The notes under the pieces were generated by a model, which saw only the letters and a list, made by a program, of their open reading frames with translations, was not told the DNA's origin and searched no databases. Below, piece after piece: positions 17,675 to 26,967 of a stretch of 64,000 nt of DNA; within the stretch, counting starts at the first letter, position 1; every line of letters begins with the position of its first letter. Where the stretch lies: contig CAIXCY010000022.1 of NCBI GenBank assembly GCA_903918045.1, positions 24,673 to 88,672 on the forward strand, given 5' to 3'. A program made the translations under genes and the position numbers. The DNA is from an uncultured Bacteroidia bacterium (GTDB lineage: Bacteria > Bacteroidota > Bacteroidia > Bacteroidales > Prolixibacteraceae).

Positions 17675-18448
17675 ATGAAGGAAAGTGAGCTTACGGGGCA
17701 GAAATTATGGGAAGATTATTGGGAAAAGAAGGAAAACATAAAAACTTCTAAGCGGAAAAGCTTGCTTTTCTTTGAAATTTTGAAAACATTTGATAAATAT
17801 CTGCCTGATAAGAGAGGACTCTCGATTCTTGAGATCGGCGGAGGACAAGGAGAATATCTTCTTTACCTTACCCGTCATTTTATGTATCTGGCTCATTCTT
17901 TAGATTATTCCCGGATCGGAAACGAACAAACGCGTGATCTTTTTTCCAAGGCAGGATTGCCTGTTATACTATACGAGCGTGATCTTTTTACGGATAATTC
18001 AGATCTTCCTAAATTTGATATCGTTTTTTCACTTGGATTAATTGAACATTTTGAAAATTCTGATATAGTGGTGAAAAAGCATTTAGAGCTGGTTAAACCA
18101 GGTGGAATACTTTTTCTTGGTGTTCCAAATTATGGCGGTATCTATCGGCCAGTTTTAAAAATGCTTGCCCCGTCGGTTGAGGAAACTCATAACATGGAAA
18201 CGATGAATATAAAAAATTGGAGCTCTTTTGAAGAAAAACTCTCTATGAAGTCCATATTTACCGGATATATTGGTGGTTTTGAGCCTCTTAATATGAAAAA
18301 ATTAGAGGTTAGAACGGTGCTTAATCGGATTCTTTATTTTTTTACAAGGGTGCTTATGGTCATTTTCTCCTTTAGAATGCAGTTTCTAAGACGTTTTAAT
18401 TCAAAATACTGGAGCGGATATATGGTTGGAATATACAGGAAGCTTTGA
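17675..18448 (+). CDS. Class I SAM-dependent methyltransferase
   Basis: A 257-residue methyltransferase with the glycine-rich SAM motif LSILEIGGGQGEYLLYL (about 48–64) and a post-motif block FDIVFSLGLIEHF typical of the Methyltransf_11/UbiE-like group. The C-terminus has a hydrophobic patch (ILYFFTRVLMVIFSF) that may associate with the membrane. ATG at 17675 is preferred over the upstream TTG at 17669. It sits in the polysaccharide locus, so the substrate may be a sugar, but this is context only. Confidence 0.82.
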   Translation: MKESELTGQKLWEDYWEKKENIKTSKRKSLLFFEILKTFDKYLPDKRGLSILEIGGGQGEYLLYLTRHFMYLAHSLDYSRIGNEQTRDLFSKAGLPVILYERDLFTDNSDLPKFDIVFSLGLIEHFENSDIVVKKHLELVKPGGILFLGVPNYGGIYRPVLKMLAPSVEETHNMETMNIKNWSSFEEKLSMKSIFTGYIGGFEPLNMKKLEVRTVLNRILYFFTRVLMVIFSFRMQFLRRFNSKYWSGYMVGIYRKL

Positions 18449-18632
18449 CTCGTTTATTTGTTAAAGAACCAGATAGGATTGGGGAATAAACTAGGGGGAT
18501 AAAATATTTGTCCAAAGTCATAATTTTGATATTTTAAACTTAAAATATTATTGGGCACTAAATTTTCTGACTAATTTTTAATTACTTTTTTTTGGAGCTT
18601 AACATTTATAATTCATAATGCTGATTTCTACT

Positions 18633-19652
18633 TCATTTATAGGATTCATTTCCAATAGATTTTGCGAGCCATTCTATGTCCATTTTGAAGAGGCTGAAAA
18701 ACAGGCCAACTATAGACCGAAGTTTCCAAACAGGCATCCTAAAACCGAAATGGAATATCGATGTGATGTAATCTTTTCGAGCGCCTTTGAAATTCTTGCG
18801 GATTAATTTATACCTGCCAGATCGGGAATAGCTTACAACCAACCGGTTACAAAAATGTTCACGGATTTCTTCTTTTGTAAGGTTGTGCCGCTCGAATACC
18901 TGTAAGTAGCGGCTCCGGACCTGCTCTATCAATTTATAAAAGCCAAGGGTCATTTCAACCGTATAAGTTTTGGTTATTTGACCAGGATAGATTCGCCAAC
19001 TGCCCAAAGGTTGATCGACATACGAGAATTCTCCTTGCATAAGTAATTCCAGTATAGTAGGAAAATCTACAAGAGGAAGGTTATGACCCTGAATGAATCC
19101 GCCTATTTTAAGCAAAGCCTCTTTTCGAATGATAATTGTAAGTGCAGGAACGAGAGTTTTAAAAATATATTTCCTTAGGAATTCTCCTGTCGGTTTGTTG
19201 CTAAAATATATTTGATCCTCAGGATTCAAAGGGGCTAAACAGTAATTATGCGACAAGTCGATGGATGATTGGTAAGCTTTACCCCACGATAAAATGGACT
19301 CAGAATCCTTCTCCAATACTTTGATCTGAATTTCAAGCTTATTTGGGAACCAGATGTCATCACATTCAAGGATTGCGATATAGCTTCCCAAACACTTTGA
19401 GAGTGCGAAATTGTAAGATTCAGCCAGGCGAAAGATTCCAATATTTTCCTGAGAATATGGCTTTATCCTGCTATCTTTTGCTGCATAATCAGATGCAATT
19501 TTAAATGTTCCGTCTGTACTTCCATCATCAATAATAATCATCTCCCAATTGCTGTATGATTGTGCCTGCACTGATTCAATGCAGGATGCAATAAACTTTT
19601 CGTGATTATAGGTTGGTGAAATAATTGATACTAATGGGCTTGGAATACTCAT
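18633..19652 (-). CDS. Glycosyltransferase family 2
   Basis: A 339-residue GT-A-fold glycosyltransferase. The N-terminus PLVSIISPTYNHEKFIASCIESVQAQSYSNWEMIIIDDGSTDGT carries the nucleotide-sugar site, and AILECDDIWFPNKL holds the metal-binding DxD-like motif (ECDD). Probably transfers a sugar to the surface polysaccharide intermediate. It is encoded against the direction of its neighbours, which suggests that the locus has been assembled from separate pieces. About 184 bases before its stop are A/T-rich and without a gene. Confidence 0.9.
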   Translation of the reverse strand: MSIPSPLVSIISPTYNHEKFIASCIESVQAQSYSNWEMIIIDDGSTDGTFKIASDYAAKDSRIKPYSQENIGIFRLAESYNFALSKCLGSYIAILECDDIWFPNKLEIQIKVLEKDSESILSWGKAYQSSIDLSHNYCLAPLNPEDQIYFSNKPTGEFLRKYIFKTLVPALTIIIRKEALLKIGGFIQGHNLPLVDFPTILELLMQGEFSYVDQPLGSWRIYPGQITKTYTVEMTLGFYKLIEQVRSRYLQVFERHNLTKEEIREHFCNRLVVSYSRSGRYKLIRKNFKGARKDYITSIFHFGFRMPVWKLRSIVGLFFSLFKMDIEWLAKSIGNESYK

Positions 19653-19859
19653 AATTGGTTTGATTATAGAATATTAAGAAGTGATACTGAAGGAACTGAA
19701 TTCTTTTGTTTTCCGACGGCTTAAAATTATGCTTTTTTCCTTCAAATTGGTCATAATTGGAATTAAGATAATGGTAATTTGAGGTTTCAATTCCAAAACC
19801 TGAAGGTTATCGTTTGAAAAAATGTTTAATTTAGCACGTTAATGTAAGTAATAGGATGA

Positions 19860-21350
19860 ATGGGTTTAAGTAATTTAAAACGAAAGGCTGTAAACGGTTT
19901 TTTTTGGAGTATGCTTGAAAGTATCCTGAGTCAGGGGCAAGGGATGATTTTCGGGATTTTTCTTGCTCGGATGCTTTCCCCGGGAGAGTTTGGCCTTGTG
20001 GGGATGATTACTATCTTTATTTCTATTGCTCAGGTTTTTGTTGATAGTGGATTAAGTCAAGCCCTGATCGGGAAACAAAATTGTACAAGGCTCGATTATA
20101 GCACGATCTTTTGGGCAAATATTTTTATTGGAGTACTGGCCTACCTGATTATTTGGTTCTGTGCCCCTTTCATTGCAGGATTTTACCAAAAACCCGAGCT
20201 AATCCAACTTACTAAATTTGCTTCAATAGCCATTTTAATTGGTTCTTTGACACTTATTCAGCAGACGATATTAATTAAAGAGATAGATTTTAAGACGATT
20301 ACGAAGATCTCAACTATAAGTACTTTTTTCTCTGGTGTTGTCTCCCTCTTATTGGCATATAACGGTTTCGGCGTGTGGAGTTTGGTTTGGCGAACATTGG
20401 TCAACCAAGCTTTGCGCAGTTTTATGATGTGGCGGCATAGTCATTGGCTGCCTCAATGGGTGTTCAGTAAAAAACTTTTTTTTGAGCATTTTTCTTTTGG
20501 TTCAAACATTTTATTGATCTCAATTATTGCAGTTATTTATAAGAGCATCTATAACTTTATAATTGGTAAAAATTATTCTGAAACAGTGTTGGGCTATTAT
20601 ACCAACGCTGATCAATATAGCTCAATCCCTTCAATAAATCTGACCAATATAACGGCAAAAGTTAGCTTTCCTGTATTGTCTGAAATGCAACACGATAATG
20701 AAAGCCTTAGGGTAAGTATAAGAAAGCTTATTAAAACCATTATGTATGTATCATTTATTATTATGTTTGGGTTAGCAGCAATTGCACACCCGCTTTTTTA
20801 TGTTTTGTTTGGAGAAAAATGGTTGCCGGCTGTCCCAATATTTCAGGCACTTTGTTGTGCTTATGCCATTACTCCAATGCATGCTATTAATCACAGCATA
20901 TTTAAAGTTAAAGGACGTCCAGACCTATTTTTGAAAACGGAGTTGATCAAATATATACTTTTTACCCCCCTTTTAATTTTAGGAGTTTATTTCGGTTTAA
21001 CAATATTGGTAATTGGCATTGTAGTATTTAACTGGTTGGGATATTTGATTAATTCTTTTTATTCAGAACAATTAATAAATTACTCAGGCCTAGCTCAATG
21101 GCTAGACTTTTTTCCAATCATGCTGCTATCAGGGATTCCAGCATTCTTGATTTGGGGCTTAGGTGTAATATTTCCGGTTGATCCGTTAACGGCTTTGGGG
21201 ATTCAGATTTTGGCTTACTTCGCAATAATCTTAGGAATCTCAGTACTTTTCAGGATACCCGCTTTTTATGAAATCACTGCAATTCTAAAGAACAAATTTA
21301 CTTTTATTAATATTGTAAAGACTTTTAAGCCTCAAGACAACGAATTCTGA
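19860..21350 (+). CDS. Polysaccharide flippase, MOP superfamily (WzxC-like)
   Basis: A 496-residue integral membrane protein with about 12–14 hydrophobic segments, starting KRKAVNGFFWSMLESILSQGQGMIFGIFLARMLSPGEFGLVGMITIFISIAQVFVDSGLSQALI, the characteristic start of lipopolysaccharide/O-antigen and colanic acid flippases. It would move undecaprenyl-linked repeat units across the inner membrane. ATG at 19860. The 3' end adjoins the convergent methyltransferase gene with no gap. No Wzy polymerase is recognised nearby. Confidence 0.92.
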   Translation: MGLSNLKRKAVNGFFWSMLESILSQGQGMIFGIFLARMLSPGEFGLVGMITIFISIAQVFVDSGLSQALIGKQNCTRLDYSTIFWANIFIGVLAYLIIWFCAPFIAGFYQKPELIQLTKFASIAILIGSLTLIQQTILIKEIDFKTITKISTISTFFSGVVSLLLAYNGFGVWSLVWRTLVNQALRSFMMWRHSHWLPQWVFSKKLFFEHFSFGSNILLISIIAVIYKSIYNFIIGKNYSETVLGYYTNADQYSSIPSINLTNITAKVSFPVLSEMQHDNESLRVSIRKLIKTIMYVSFIIMFGLAAIAHPLFYVLFGEKWLPAVPIFQALCCAYAITPMHAINHSIFKVKGRPDLFLKTELIKYILFTPLLILGVYFGLTILVIGIVVFNWLGYLINSFYSEQLINYSGLAQWLDFFPIMLLSGIPAFLIWGLGVIFPVDPLTALGIQILAYFAIILGISVLFRIPAFYEITAILKNKFTFINIVKTFKPQDNEF

Positions 21351-22292
21351 TTAGATGTGATGAAGGTAAAAACAAGCCGTATCGCCATCGTTGATTTCGT
21401 TGAGCCTTTTAGCTTCCCGTTGCCATGCTTTAAGTTGCCTTCTAGTGATTATCTCATTATCTTGATAACCAAGACCTTTTAAATATTTTTCGCTACCGGT
21501 AAATTGTGCTGCTTCTGAAATATATTCGACATTAATTACTTTAAGTGAACATTTATTACATAGTAGGGAAATGCTTTTAATTGTGTGGAGGAAAAAGTGT
21601 CTTGGTGCGTCGAGCTGAACCCAATTTGTGTGATATTTTCGCCAGGCAAAACAATTTGCCACCGGAATTCTTATAATAATGGTTCCTTGTGGTTTAAGTA
21701 GGTCATGTAATCTTGATAATATATCTTTTGGATTTTCCATATGCTCGAAAGAGTGATGGAGCATAATAAGATCGAATTTTCCATTGATTTCAAAAATGTC
21801 TTTTTTGTATATCGATATTCCATTAGGATAGAAAATATCCTCCTTATTGTAAGGATCAATTCCTGTCAGGTTTTGAAAACCACCCCGCTGCATTGATAAA
21901 AGCAGTCTACCTGCACCACAACCAACATCCAGAATTGTGCTATTAAAATTGGCCATTTGAGTTGGTATCCAAGGGAAAGGATTTTTATAAACGACAGATA
22001 ATATAGATCCCAGTAGATCAAATTTTCCTATATAAAAGGAAACAACTCTTTTTTTAATAAAATTTCTTAACCCACTAATTTTAGTGGCAAAATCAGGTTG
22101 CTGATAGGAATAGTAAGTATCCGGGTAATAGCAGTCCATATCCTTTGGGACCTCCACAATCTGAATACACCTGCAGTTAGCACATTCAAAATATTCGAAC
22201 TCACTATTTAATCCCAGCATCAGTTCTTTAGCAATAAAAAATTGATTATATGATTGATTATTACATATTTGACAGTGCAGAATTGAATCCAT
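21351..22292 (-). CDS. Class I methyltransferase with N-terminal zinc-binding motif
   Basis: A 313-residue protein. Residues 1–45 carry two CxxC pairs (C7, C10 and C37, C40), likely a zinc knuckle, followed from about residue 105 by a SAM-binding domain (STILDVGCGAGRLLLSMQ, then FDLIMLHHSFEHMENPKDIL). This architecture is common among methyltransferases in polysaccharide clusters, often acting on sugars. The gene runs opposite to the flippase. The C-terminal region has LKAWQREAKRLNEIND and ends without further recognisable features. Substrate unknown. Confidence 0.85.
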   Translation of the reverse strand: MDSILHCQICNNQSYNQFFIAKELMLGLNSEFEYFECANCRCIQIVEVPKDMDCYYPDTYYSYQQPDFATKISGLRNFIKKRVVSFYIGKFDLLGSILSVVYKNPFPWIPTQMANFNSTILDVGCGAGRLLLSMQRGGFQNLTGIDPYNKEDIFYPNGISIYKKDIFEINGKFDLIMLHHSFEHMENPKDILSRLHDLLKPQGTIIIRIPVANCFAWRKYHTNWVQLDAPRHFFLHTIKSISLLCNKCSLKVINVEYISEAAQFTGSEKYLKGLGYQDNEIITRRQLKAWQREAKRLNEINDGDTACFYLHHI

Positions 22293-22420
22293 AATATATG
22301 TGTTTAGATTTTAGGAATATTTGACAGAATGCAGAAAGTCAGTCCTCGATTTCCATCAGAAACTGGTCTCCCTTCAGCTTGCGCAATAATTTGCGGAAAA
22401 ATTAATGGGTGATTTTCTTA

Positions 22421-22450
22421 CAAAAGTAGGAAAATATGTCAAAAGTAGGA
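22421..22450. repeat. Short direct repeat upstream of the YfhO gene
   Basis: CAAAAGTAGGA occurs twice, at 22421–22431 and 22440–22450, with a 19-base period, about 42 bases upstream of the TACTTTTG element. It could be a small regulator site or chance. Confidence 0.3.
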
Positions 22451-22491
22451 TTTATTGTCCTGTTAGAGAGAGTCCAAACCTTCAAAAAAAG

Positions 22492-22499
22492 TACTTTTG
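22492..22499 (+). promoter_or_regulatory. Candidate -7 promoter element of the YfhO gene
   Basis: TACTTTTG matches TAnnTTTG exactly and lies 26 bases before the start ATG. No convincing -33 TTTG is seen. Confidence 0.5.
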
Positions 22500-22524
22500 T
22501 AATTAAAATGTAAAAGTTACTGTT

Positions 22525-24990
22525 ATGATAAAGTTTTCGTGGAAAAAGAGTTTACCTCATATTACCGCAATTATTCTTTTCCTGTTATTGCCAATTGTCT
22601 ATTTTTCACCTGTTTTAGAAAATAAACAGTTGAATCAGCATGATTCACAGACTTATATTGGGATGTCGAAAGAAATTGTTGATTACAATAAGAAGAGTGA
22701 CGATCTTGCCTTGTGGTCTAATTCCATGTTCGGTGGAATGCCTGCTTATCTGGTCGGACTACCAATAAAGACTATTATATCTTCAGTTTATAATCTCACT
22801 AATCTTTATAACTGGAGGCCAATAAGTTTTATATTTCTTTATTTTGCCGGGTTTTATTTAGCTTTATTACTCTTTGGCGTATCCCCATGGCTTGCTCTTG
22901 CCGGAGCACTTGGTTTTGGATTTAGCTCCTATAATTTTATAATTATAGCCGCCGGTCATGCCTCGAAAGCGATTGCGATTGGGTATATGGCACCTGTAAT
23001 TGCCTCATTTTATTTTACACTGAAAAAAGAAAAATGGATTGGTGGTGCTCTCTTCGGTATTTCCCTTGCTCTGGAAATATATTCCGGTCATCCACAAATC
23101 AGTTATTATACCCTTCTGATCCTTTTAATTATGGGAATTACCGAATTGGTATTTGCATTTAAAAATAAAGAGATACCTGAGATTATAAAACGGATTGCAA
23201 TCATTGTAGCTTTTACGCTTCTTGCAGTGGCCTCCAATACGAGCAGACTATGGACGACCTGGGAGTATGGAAAGTATTCAATGAGGGGGAAGTCTGATCT
23301 TACTAACGATAAGGCTAATAAAACCAGTGGACTTGACCGTGATTATGCTACGAGCTACAGTTATGGAATTGGAGAAACTTTAACACTGCTTATTCCCGAT
23401 TTTAACGGAGGTTCTTCAACTGTAGGATTCGGTGAAAATTCAGAGACCGGGAAAATGTTGAGGAGTAATAATGTGCCAAATGCAAGTGTTGTGGTAAAGC
23501 AACTTCCCGGATATTGGGGTGGACAGCCTCAGACTTCAGGGCCGGTTTATTTTGGATCGATCATCTGCTTCATTTTTATTCTAGGCCTTTTTATATTGAA
23601 AGGACCGATCCGGATTTGGGTGGTTATTGCTACACTTCTATCTATTGCACTAGCCTGGGGACATAATTTTATGCCTCTTACCAATCTTTTTCTGGACTAT
23701 TTTCCAGGATATAACAAGTTCAGAACTGTAACGATGATTCTTGTTATTGCAGGGTTTACTTTCCCGCTTTATGCTATTCTAACGCTTCAAAAGATTATAA
23801 ATCGTGAGATAGATAGCAAAAAATTGCTAAAGCCTTTAGCCTGGAGCATTGGATTAACTGCCGGAATTGCGCTGATCTTCGCAGTCCTACCCGGAATGGC
23901 TGGTTCATTTACCTCACCTATAGACAGCCAGCTTCCCGATTGGCTTCAAGGAAGCATTATATCTGACCGGCAATCCATGTTGCAATCTGATGCACTTCGA
24001 TCCGCAATTTTCATTCTATTGGGGGCCGGAGTAATTTGGGCGCTGGTTGAAGAGAAGATTAAAGTAAGCAATGGTCTCCTGATACTTGGTATATTAATCG
24101 TGGTGGATATGTGGGGCGTCGATAAAAGATATTTAAACGATGCACTTTTTGTGTCTGCTCAGGAGGCAAGAAATCCAATTAAAGCAACAGCTGCCGATCA
24201 AGCCATCTTACAAGATAAAACATCTGATTATAGGGTATTAAATATGGCGGTAAGTACTTTTAATGATGCAACTACCTCTTATTTTCATCAGTCAATCGGA
24301 GGTTACCACGGAGCCAAGATGCGACGGTACCAGGAGCTCATTGATTTTCATATTGGTAACGAAATGGCATTAATCGGTCAACGCCTTGAAAAAATAAAAA
24401 CAGAATCGGGTATGGATTCTCTTTTTCTTGGACTTAATGCGCTTAATATGTTGAATACTAAATATTTGATTTATAATCCTCAGGCTGTTCCGATTCAAAA
24501 TAAGCATGCGCTTGGGAGTGTGTGGCTTGTCGATAAATACCAATTTGTGGATAATGCTGACCAGGAAATTGCAGCGATAAAAATTATTGATCCTGCAAGA
24601 GAGGTTGTGATTGACAAAAAATATCAAGCCATGCTAAATGGAATTATTTTGAGAAGTGATCCGGAGGCAAATATCGTATTAAAGGAAAAGTCGCTTAATA
24701 AGATGACCTATCATTATCAGGGTAACGGGAATCAGCTTGCTGTATTTTCGGCAATCTATTATCCCAAAGGTTGGAACGTTTATATTGAGGGCAAAATTGT
24801 CCCTCATTTTCAGGCTGATTTTGTATTGAGGAGCATGCTCTTAACAAAAGGAAATTATGACATTGTTTTTAAATTTGAACCGGTTTCCTTTCTTGTAGGG
24901 TCCGTAATATCATTTTGGAGTTCAATACTTCTGTTACTTTTTATTACAGCTCTTTTTGTAAAAACGTATTTTCTTCCTGCGAAGAATTAA
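22525..24990 (+). CDS. YfhO family membrane protein
   Basis: An 821-residue polytopic membrane protein with a large soluble C-terminal domain. The start IKFSWKKSLPHITAIILFLLLPIVYFSPVL is the first membrane segment, followed by QLNQHDSQTYIGMSKEIVDY and NSMFGGMPAYLV, the conserved motifs of the YfhO family, with about twelve segments in residues 1–560. Related proteins in firmicutes are linked to glycosylation of teichoic acids, and the Bacteroidota forms resemble lipid-linked sugar transferases (GT-C fold). It lies between the polysaccharide locus and ftsX. The exact role is unknown; membership in the family is clear. Confidence 0.88.
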   Translation: MIKFSWKKSLPHITAIILFLLLPIVYFSPVLENKQLNQHDSQTYIGMSKEIVDYNKKSDDLALWSNSMFGGMPAYLVGLPIKTIISSVYNLTNLYNWRPISFIFLYFAGFYLALLLFGVSPWLALAGALGFGFSSYNFIIIAAGHASKAIAIGYMAPVIASFYFTLKKEKWIGGALFGISLALEIYSGHPQISYYTLLILLIMGITELVFAFKNKEIPEIIKRIAIIVAFTLLAVASNTSRLWTTWEYGKYSMRGKSDLTNDKANKTSGLDRDYATSYSYGIGETLTLLIPDFNGGSSTVGFGENSETGKMLRSNNVPNASVVVKQLPGYWGGQPQTSGPVYFGSIICFIFILGLFILKGPIRIWVVIATLLSIALAWGHNFMPLTNLFLDYFPGYNKFRTVTMILVIAGFTFPLYAILTLQKIINREIDSKKLLKPLAWSIGLTAGIALIFAVLPGMAGSFTSPIDSQLPDWLQGSIISDRQSMLQSDALRSAIFILLGAGVIWALVEEKIKVSNGLLILGILIVVDMWGVDKRYLNDALFVSAQEARNPIKATAADQAILQDKTSDYRVLNMAVSTFNDATTSYFHQSIGGYHGAKMRRYQELIDFHIGNEMALIGQRLEKIKTESGMDSLFLGLNALNMLNTKYLIYNPQAVPIQNKHALGSVWLVDKYQFVDNADQEIAAIKIIDPAREVVIDKKYQAMLNGIILRSDPEANIVLKEKSLNKMTYHYQGNGNQLAVFSAIYYPKGWNVYIEGKIVPHFQADFVLRSMLLTKGNYDIVFKFEPVSFLVGSVISFWSSILLLLFITALFVKTYFLPAKN

Positions 24991-25020
24991 ATCCTGATCC
25001 TACTTAAAACTTATTTTACA

Positions 25021-25899
25021 ATGGCAAAAAATAAGCCCCAGAAATTGAAAAACAGTTTATTTAGTTCTTATTTTTCAACAACCATAAGTATTTCAATGAT
25101 TCTTTTTCTCTTTGGATTGTTGGGTTTATTATTGATAAATGCCCAGAGACTTTCAGATTTCATGAAGGAAAATATTGGGGTAACCCTAATCCTAAAAGAA
25201 AGTGCAAAGGAAGTGGATATAATGAAGCTACAAAAAACACTGGAAGCTGCGAACTTTATTAAATCCACGAAGTTTATTGGTAAAGAGAGGGCTGCAGCGG
25301 AACTAAAAAATGAGCTTGGGGAAGATTTTGTCGACTTTCTTGGTTTTAATCCGCTTTTATCATCTATTGATGTTACACTTTATGCTGGATATGCAAATCC
25401 CGACAGTCTGGCTTTTCTTGAGCGTAAATTCCTAAGCCATAATGAAATACAGGAGGTATACTACCAACGAAATCTGGTAAAACAGTTGAACACAAATGTG
25501 AAAAAAGTGAGCATCATTCTTTTGGCATTAAGCTTACTAATGTTTTTTATTTTTGCTGCTTTGATAAATAATACGATTCGGTTGTCAATTTATTCCAAAC
25601 GATTCTTAATTAATACAATGCAACTTGTAGGTGCCACACGATCATTTATCCGCAGGCCATTTGTGGCCAAAAGTGTATTTCAGGGTATCTATGGTGGTTT
25701 AATTGCTTGTTTCATGTTTTTAATCCTCTTTTTTAGTTATCAAAAGGATTTAAAATCGTTCATTGATTTTCAAAATCTGACTACTCTTGCGCTTCTTGGA
25801 GGATCTATATTTTTCATGGGAATTTTTATATCTTTGATATCTACTTATTTAGCAGTCAATAAATTTTTACGAATGAGGTTTGATCAGCTCTTTTATTGA
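25021..25899 (+). CDS. ftsX: Cell division protein FtsX
   Basis: FtsX is the membrane subunit that, with the ATPase FtsE, links septal peptidoglycan hydrolases to the division machinery. The 292-residue protein has one N-terminal membrane segment (about 20–41), an extracytoplasmic loop with the FtsX ECD (ENIGVTLILKESAKEVDI… FLGFNPLLSSIDVTLYAGYANPD), then three membrane segments (about 161–180, 212–238, 252–276). Length and order are typical. ftsE is not adjacent in this window. It is followed directly by the DUF3098 gene, a common order in Bacteroidota. Confidence 0.92.
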   Translation: MAKNKPQKLKNSLFSSYFSTTISISMILFLFGLLGLLLINAQRLSDFMKENIGVTLILKESAKEVDIMKLQKTLEAANFIKSTKFIGKERAAAELKNELGEDFVDFLGFNPLLSSIDVTLYAGYANPDSLAFLERKFLSHNEIQEVYYQRNLVKQLNTNVKKVSIILLALSLLMFFIFAALINNTIRLSIYSKRFLINTMQLVGATRSFIRRPFVAKSVFQGIYGGLIACFMFLILFFSYQKDLKSFIDFQNLTTLALLGGSIFFMGIFISLISTYLAVNKFLRMRFDQLFY

Positions 25900-25934
25900 A
25901 CTATCTTCGTAGGTTAGAAATAATATTTTTTTGC

Positions 25935-26186
25935 ATGGCCATAAATACTGAAAATAAGGGGGAACAAAAGTTCGCCTTAGGGAAAGAAAACCTGCGGCTT
26001 TTAATGATTGGGTTTTTGATAATCCTTGTTGGATTTGTTTTGATGATTGGTGGAGGATCTTCTGATCCCGCTGTATTTAATAAAGAGATATTTAATTTTC
26101 AGCGAATTACTCTGGCCCCGATTGTCGTTATGATTGGGTTTGTGTTTGAGATTTTTGCAATTATGAAGAAACCCGGATCAAAATAA
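25935..26186 (+). CDS. DUF3098 family small membrane protein
   Basis: An 83-residue protein with two hydrophobic segments (LLMIGFLIILVGFVLMIGG and ITLAPIVVMIGFVFEIFAIM), separated by a short loop with the conserved DPAVFNKEIFNFQRI. It belongs to the small DUF3098 family found behind ftsX in Bacteroidota; its function is unknown but it is likely a membrane partner of the divisome region. I use ATG at 25935; an in-frame TTG at 25896 overlaps the ftsX stop and adds 13 residues of less likely sequence. Confidence 0.85.
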   Translation: MAINTENKGEQKFALGKENLRLLMIGFLIILVGFVLMIGGGSSDPAVFNKEIFNFQRITLAPIVVMIGFVFEIFAIMKKPGSK

Positions 26187-26203
26187 CATAGTTCGGATTA
26201 TTC

Positions 26204-26902
26204 ATGACGCAAACAGAAATTTCAGAGTTTGATTTTGAAAAAGGGGAAGTTTTGGTTTTTGACAAACCGCTTGACTGGACCTCATTTGATCTTGTGCATA
26301 AAGTAAGGTTTATTATCTGCAAGAAATTGAATATTAAGAAATTGAAAGTTGGTCATGCTGGTACTCTTGACCCAAAGGCCACCGGTATATTAATTTTATG
26401 CACTGGCAAAGCAACCTCCAGAATAGAAACCCTTCAGGCTGATGAAAAGGAGTATATTGCAACTTTGAAATTTGGGGCAACTACACCTTCTTTCGATCTT
26501 GAAAGTGCTGAAGATGCCTTTTATGAAACTGCTCATATATCAAAGGAACTTCTGATTAACATATTGCCACAATTTATCGGCACGATTATGCAGGTACCAC
26601 CTGATTATTCTGCTGTTAAAATTAATGGGAAGCGTGCCTATGACTATGCAAGGAAAGGAATTGCAGTCGAGATAAAATCGAAGGTTCTGGAGATTAAGGA
26701 AATAGAGGTAATCGGTTTTGATCTACCGGAGGTAAAACTAAGAGTTGTTTGTGGGAAAGGGACCTATATTAGGGCCCTTGCACGCGACATCGGAATTGCA
26801 CTTCACAGTGGAGCCTATCTCACCGGATTACGACGTACCAGAGTAGGAAAATTTAGCCTGGCCCAAGCTATTGTGTTGGAGGATTTTTTGAAAAAGCAGT
26901 GA
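26204..26902 (+). CDS. truB: tRNA pseudouridine(55) synthase TruB
   Basis: Makes pseudouridine at position 55 in the T loop of tRNAs. The 232-residue protein contains VLVFDKPLDWTSFDLVHKVR and GHAGTLDPKATGILI, where Asp56 is the catalytic aspartate, and the conserved QVPPDYSAVKINGKRAYDYARKG and GTYIRALARDIG. The short C-terminus is normal for this phylum. It follows the DUF3098 gene after 17 bases; in related genomes a gene for undecaprenyl-diphosphatase often lies between the two, but is absent here. Confidence 0.95.
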   Translation: MTQTEISEFDFEKGEVLVFDKPLDWTSFDLVHKVRFIICKKLNIKKLKVGHAGTLDPKATGILILCTGKATSRIETLQADEKEYIATLKFGATTPSFDLESAEDAFYETAHISKELLINILPQFIGTIMQVPPDYSAVKINGKRAYDYARKGIAVEIKSKVLEIKEIEVIGFDLPEVKLRVVCGKGTYIRALARDIGIALHSGAYLTGLRRTRVGKFSLAQAIVLEDFLKKQ

Positions 26903-26967
26903 ACAAATATTCGTATTTGATTCCATTTTGTTATACATAATTATTTCTGCATATAAAGTTATCACCT

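Noticed and set aside
18529..18548. A 20-base palindrome ATATTTTAAACTTAAAATAT between convergent genes
   Set aside because: All but one pair are A/T in a very A/T-rich gap, so a chance palindrome or at most a weak terminator; there is no supporting context.
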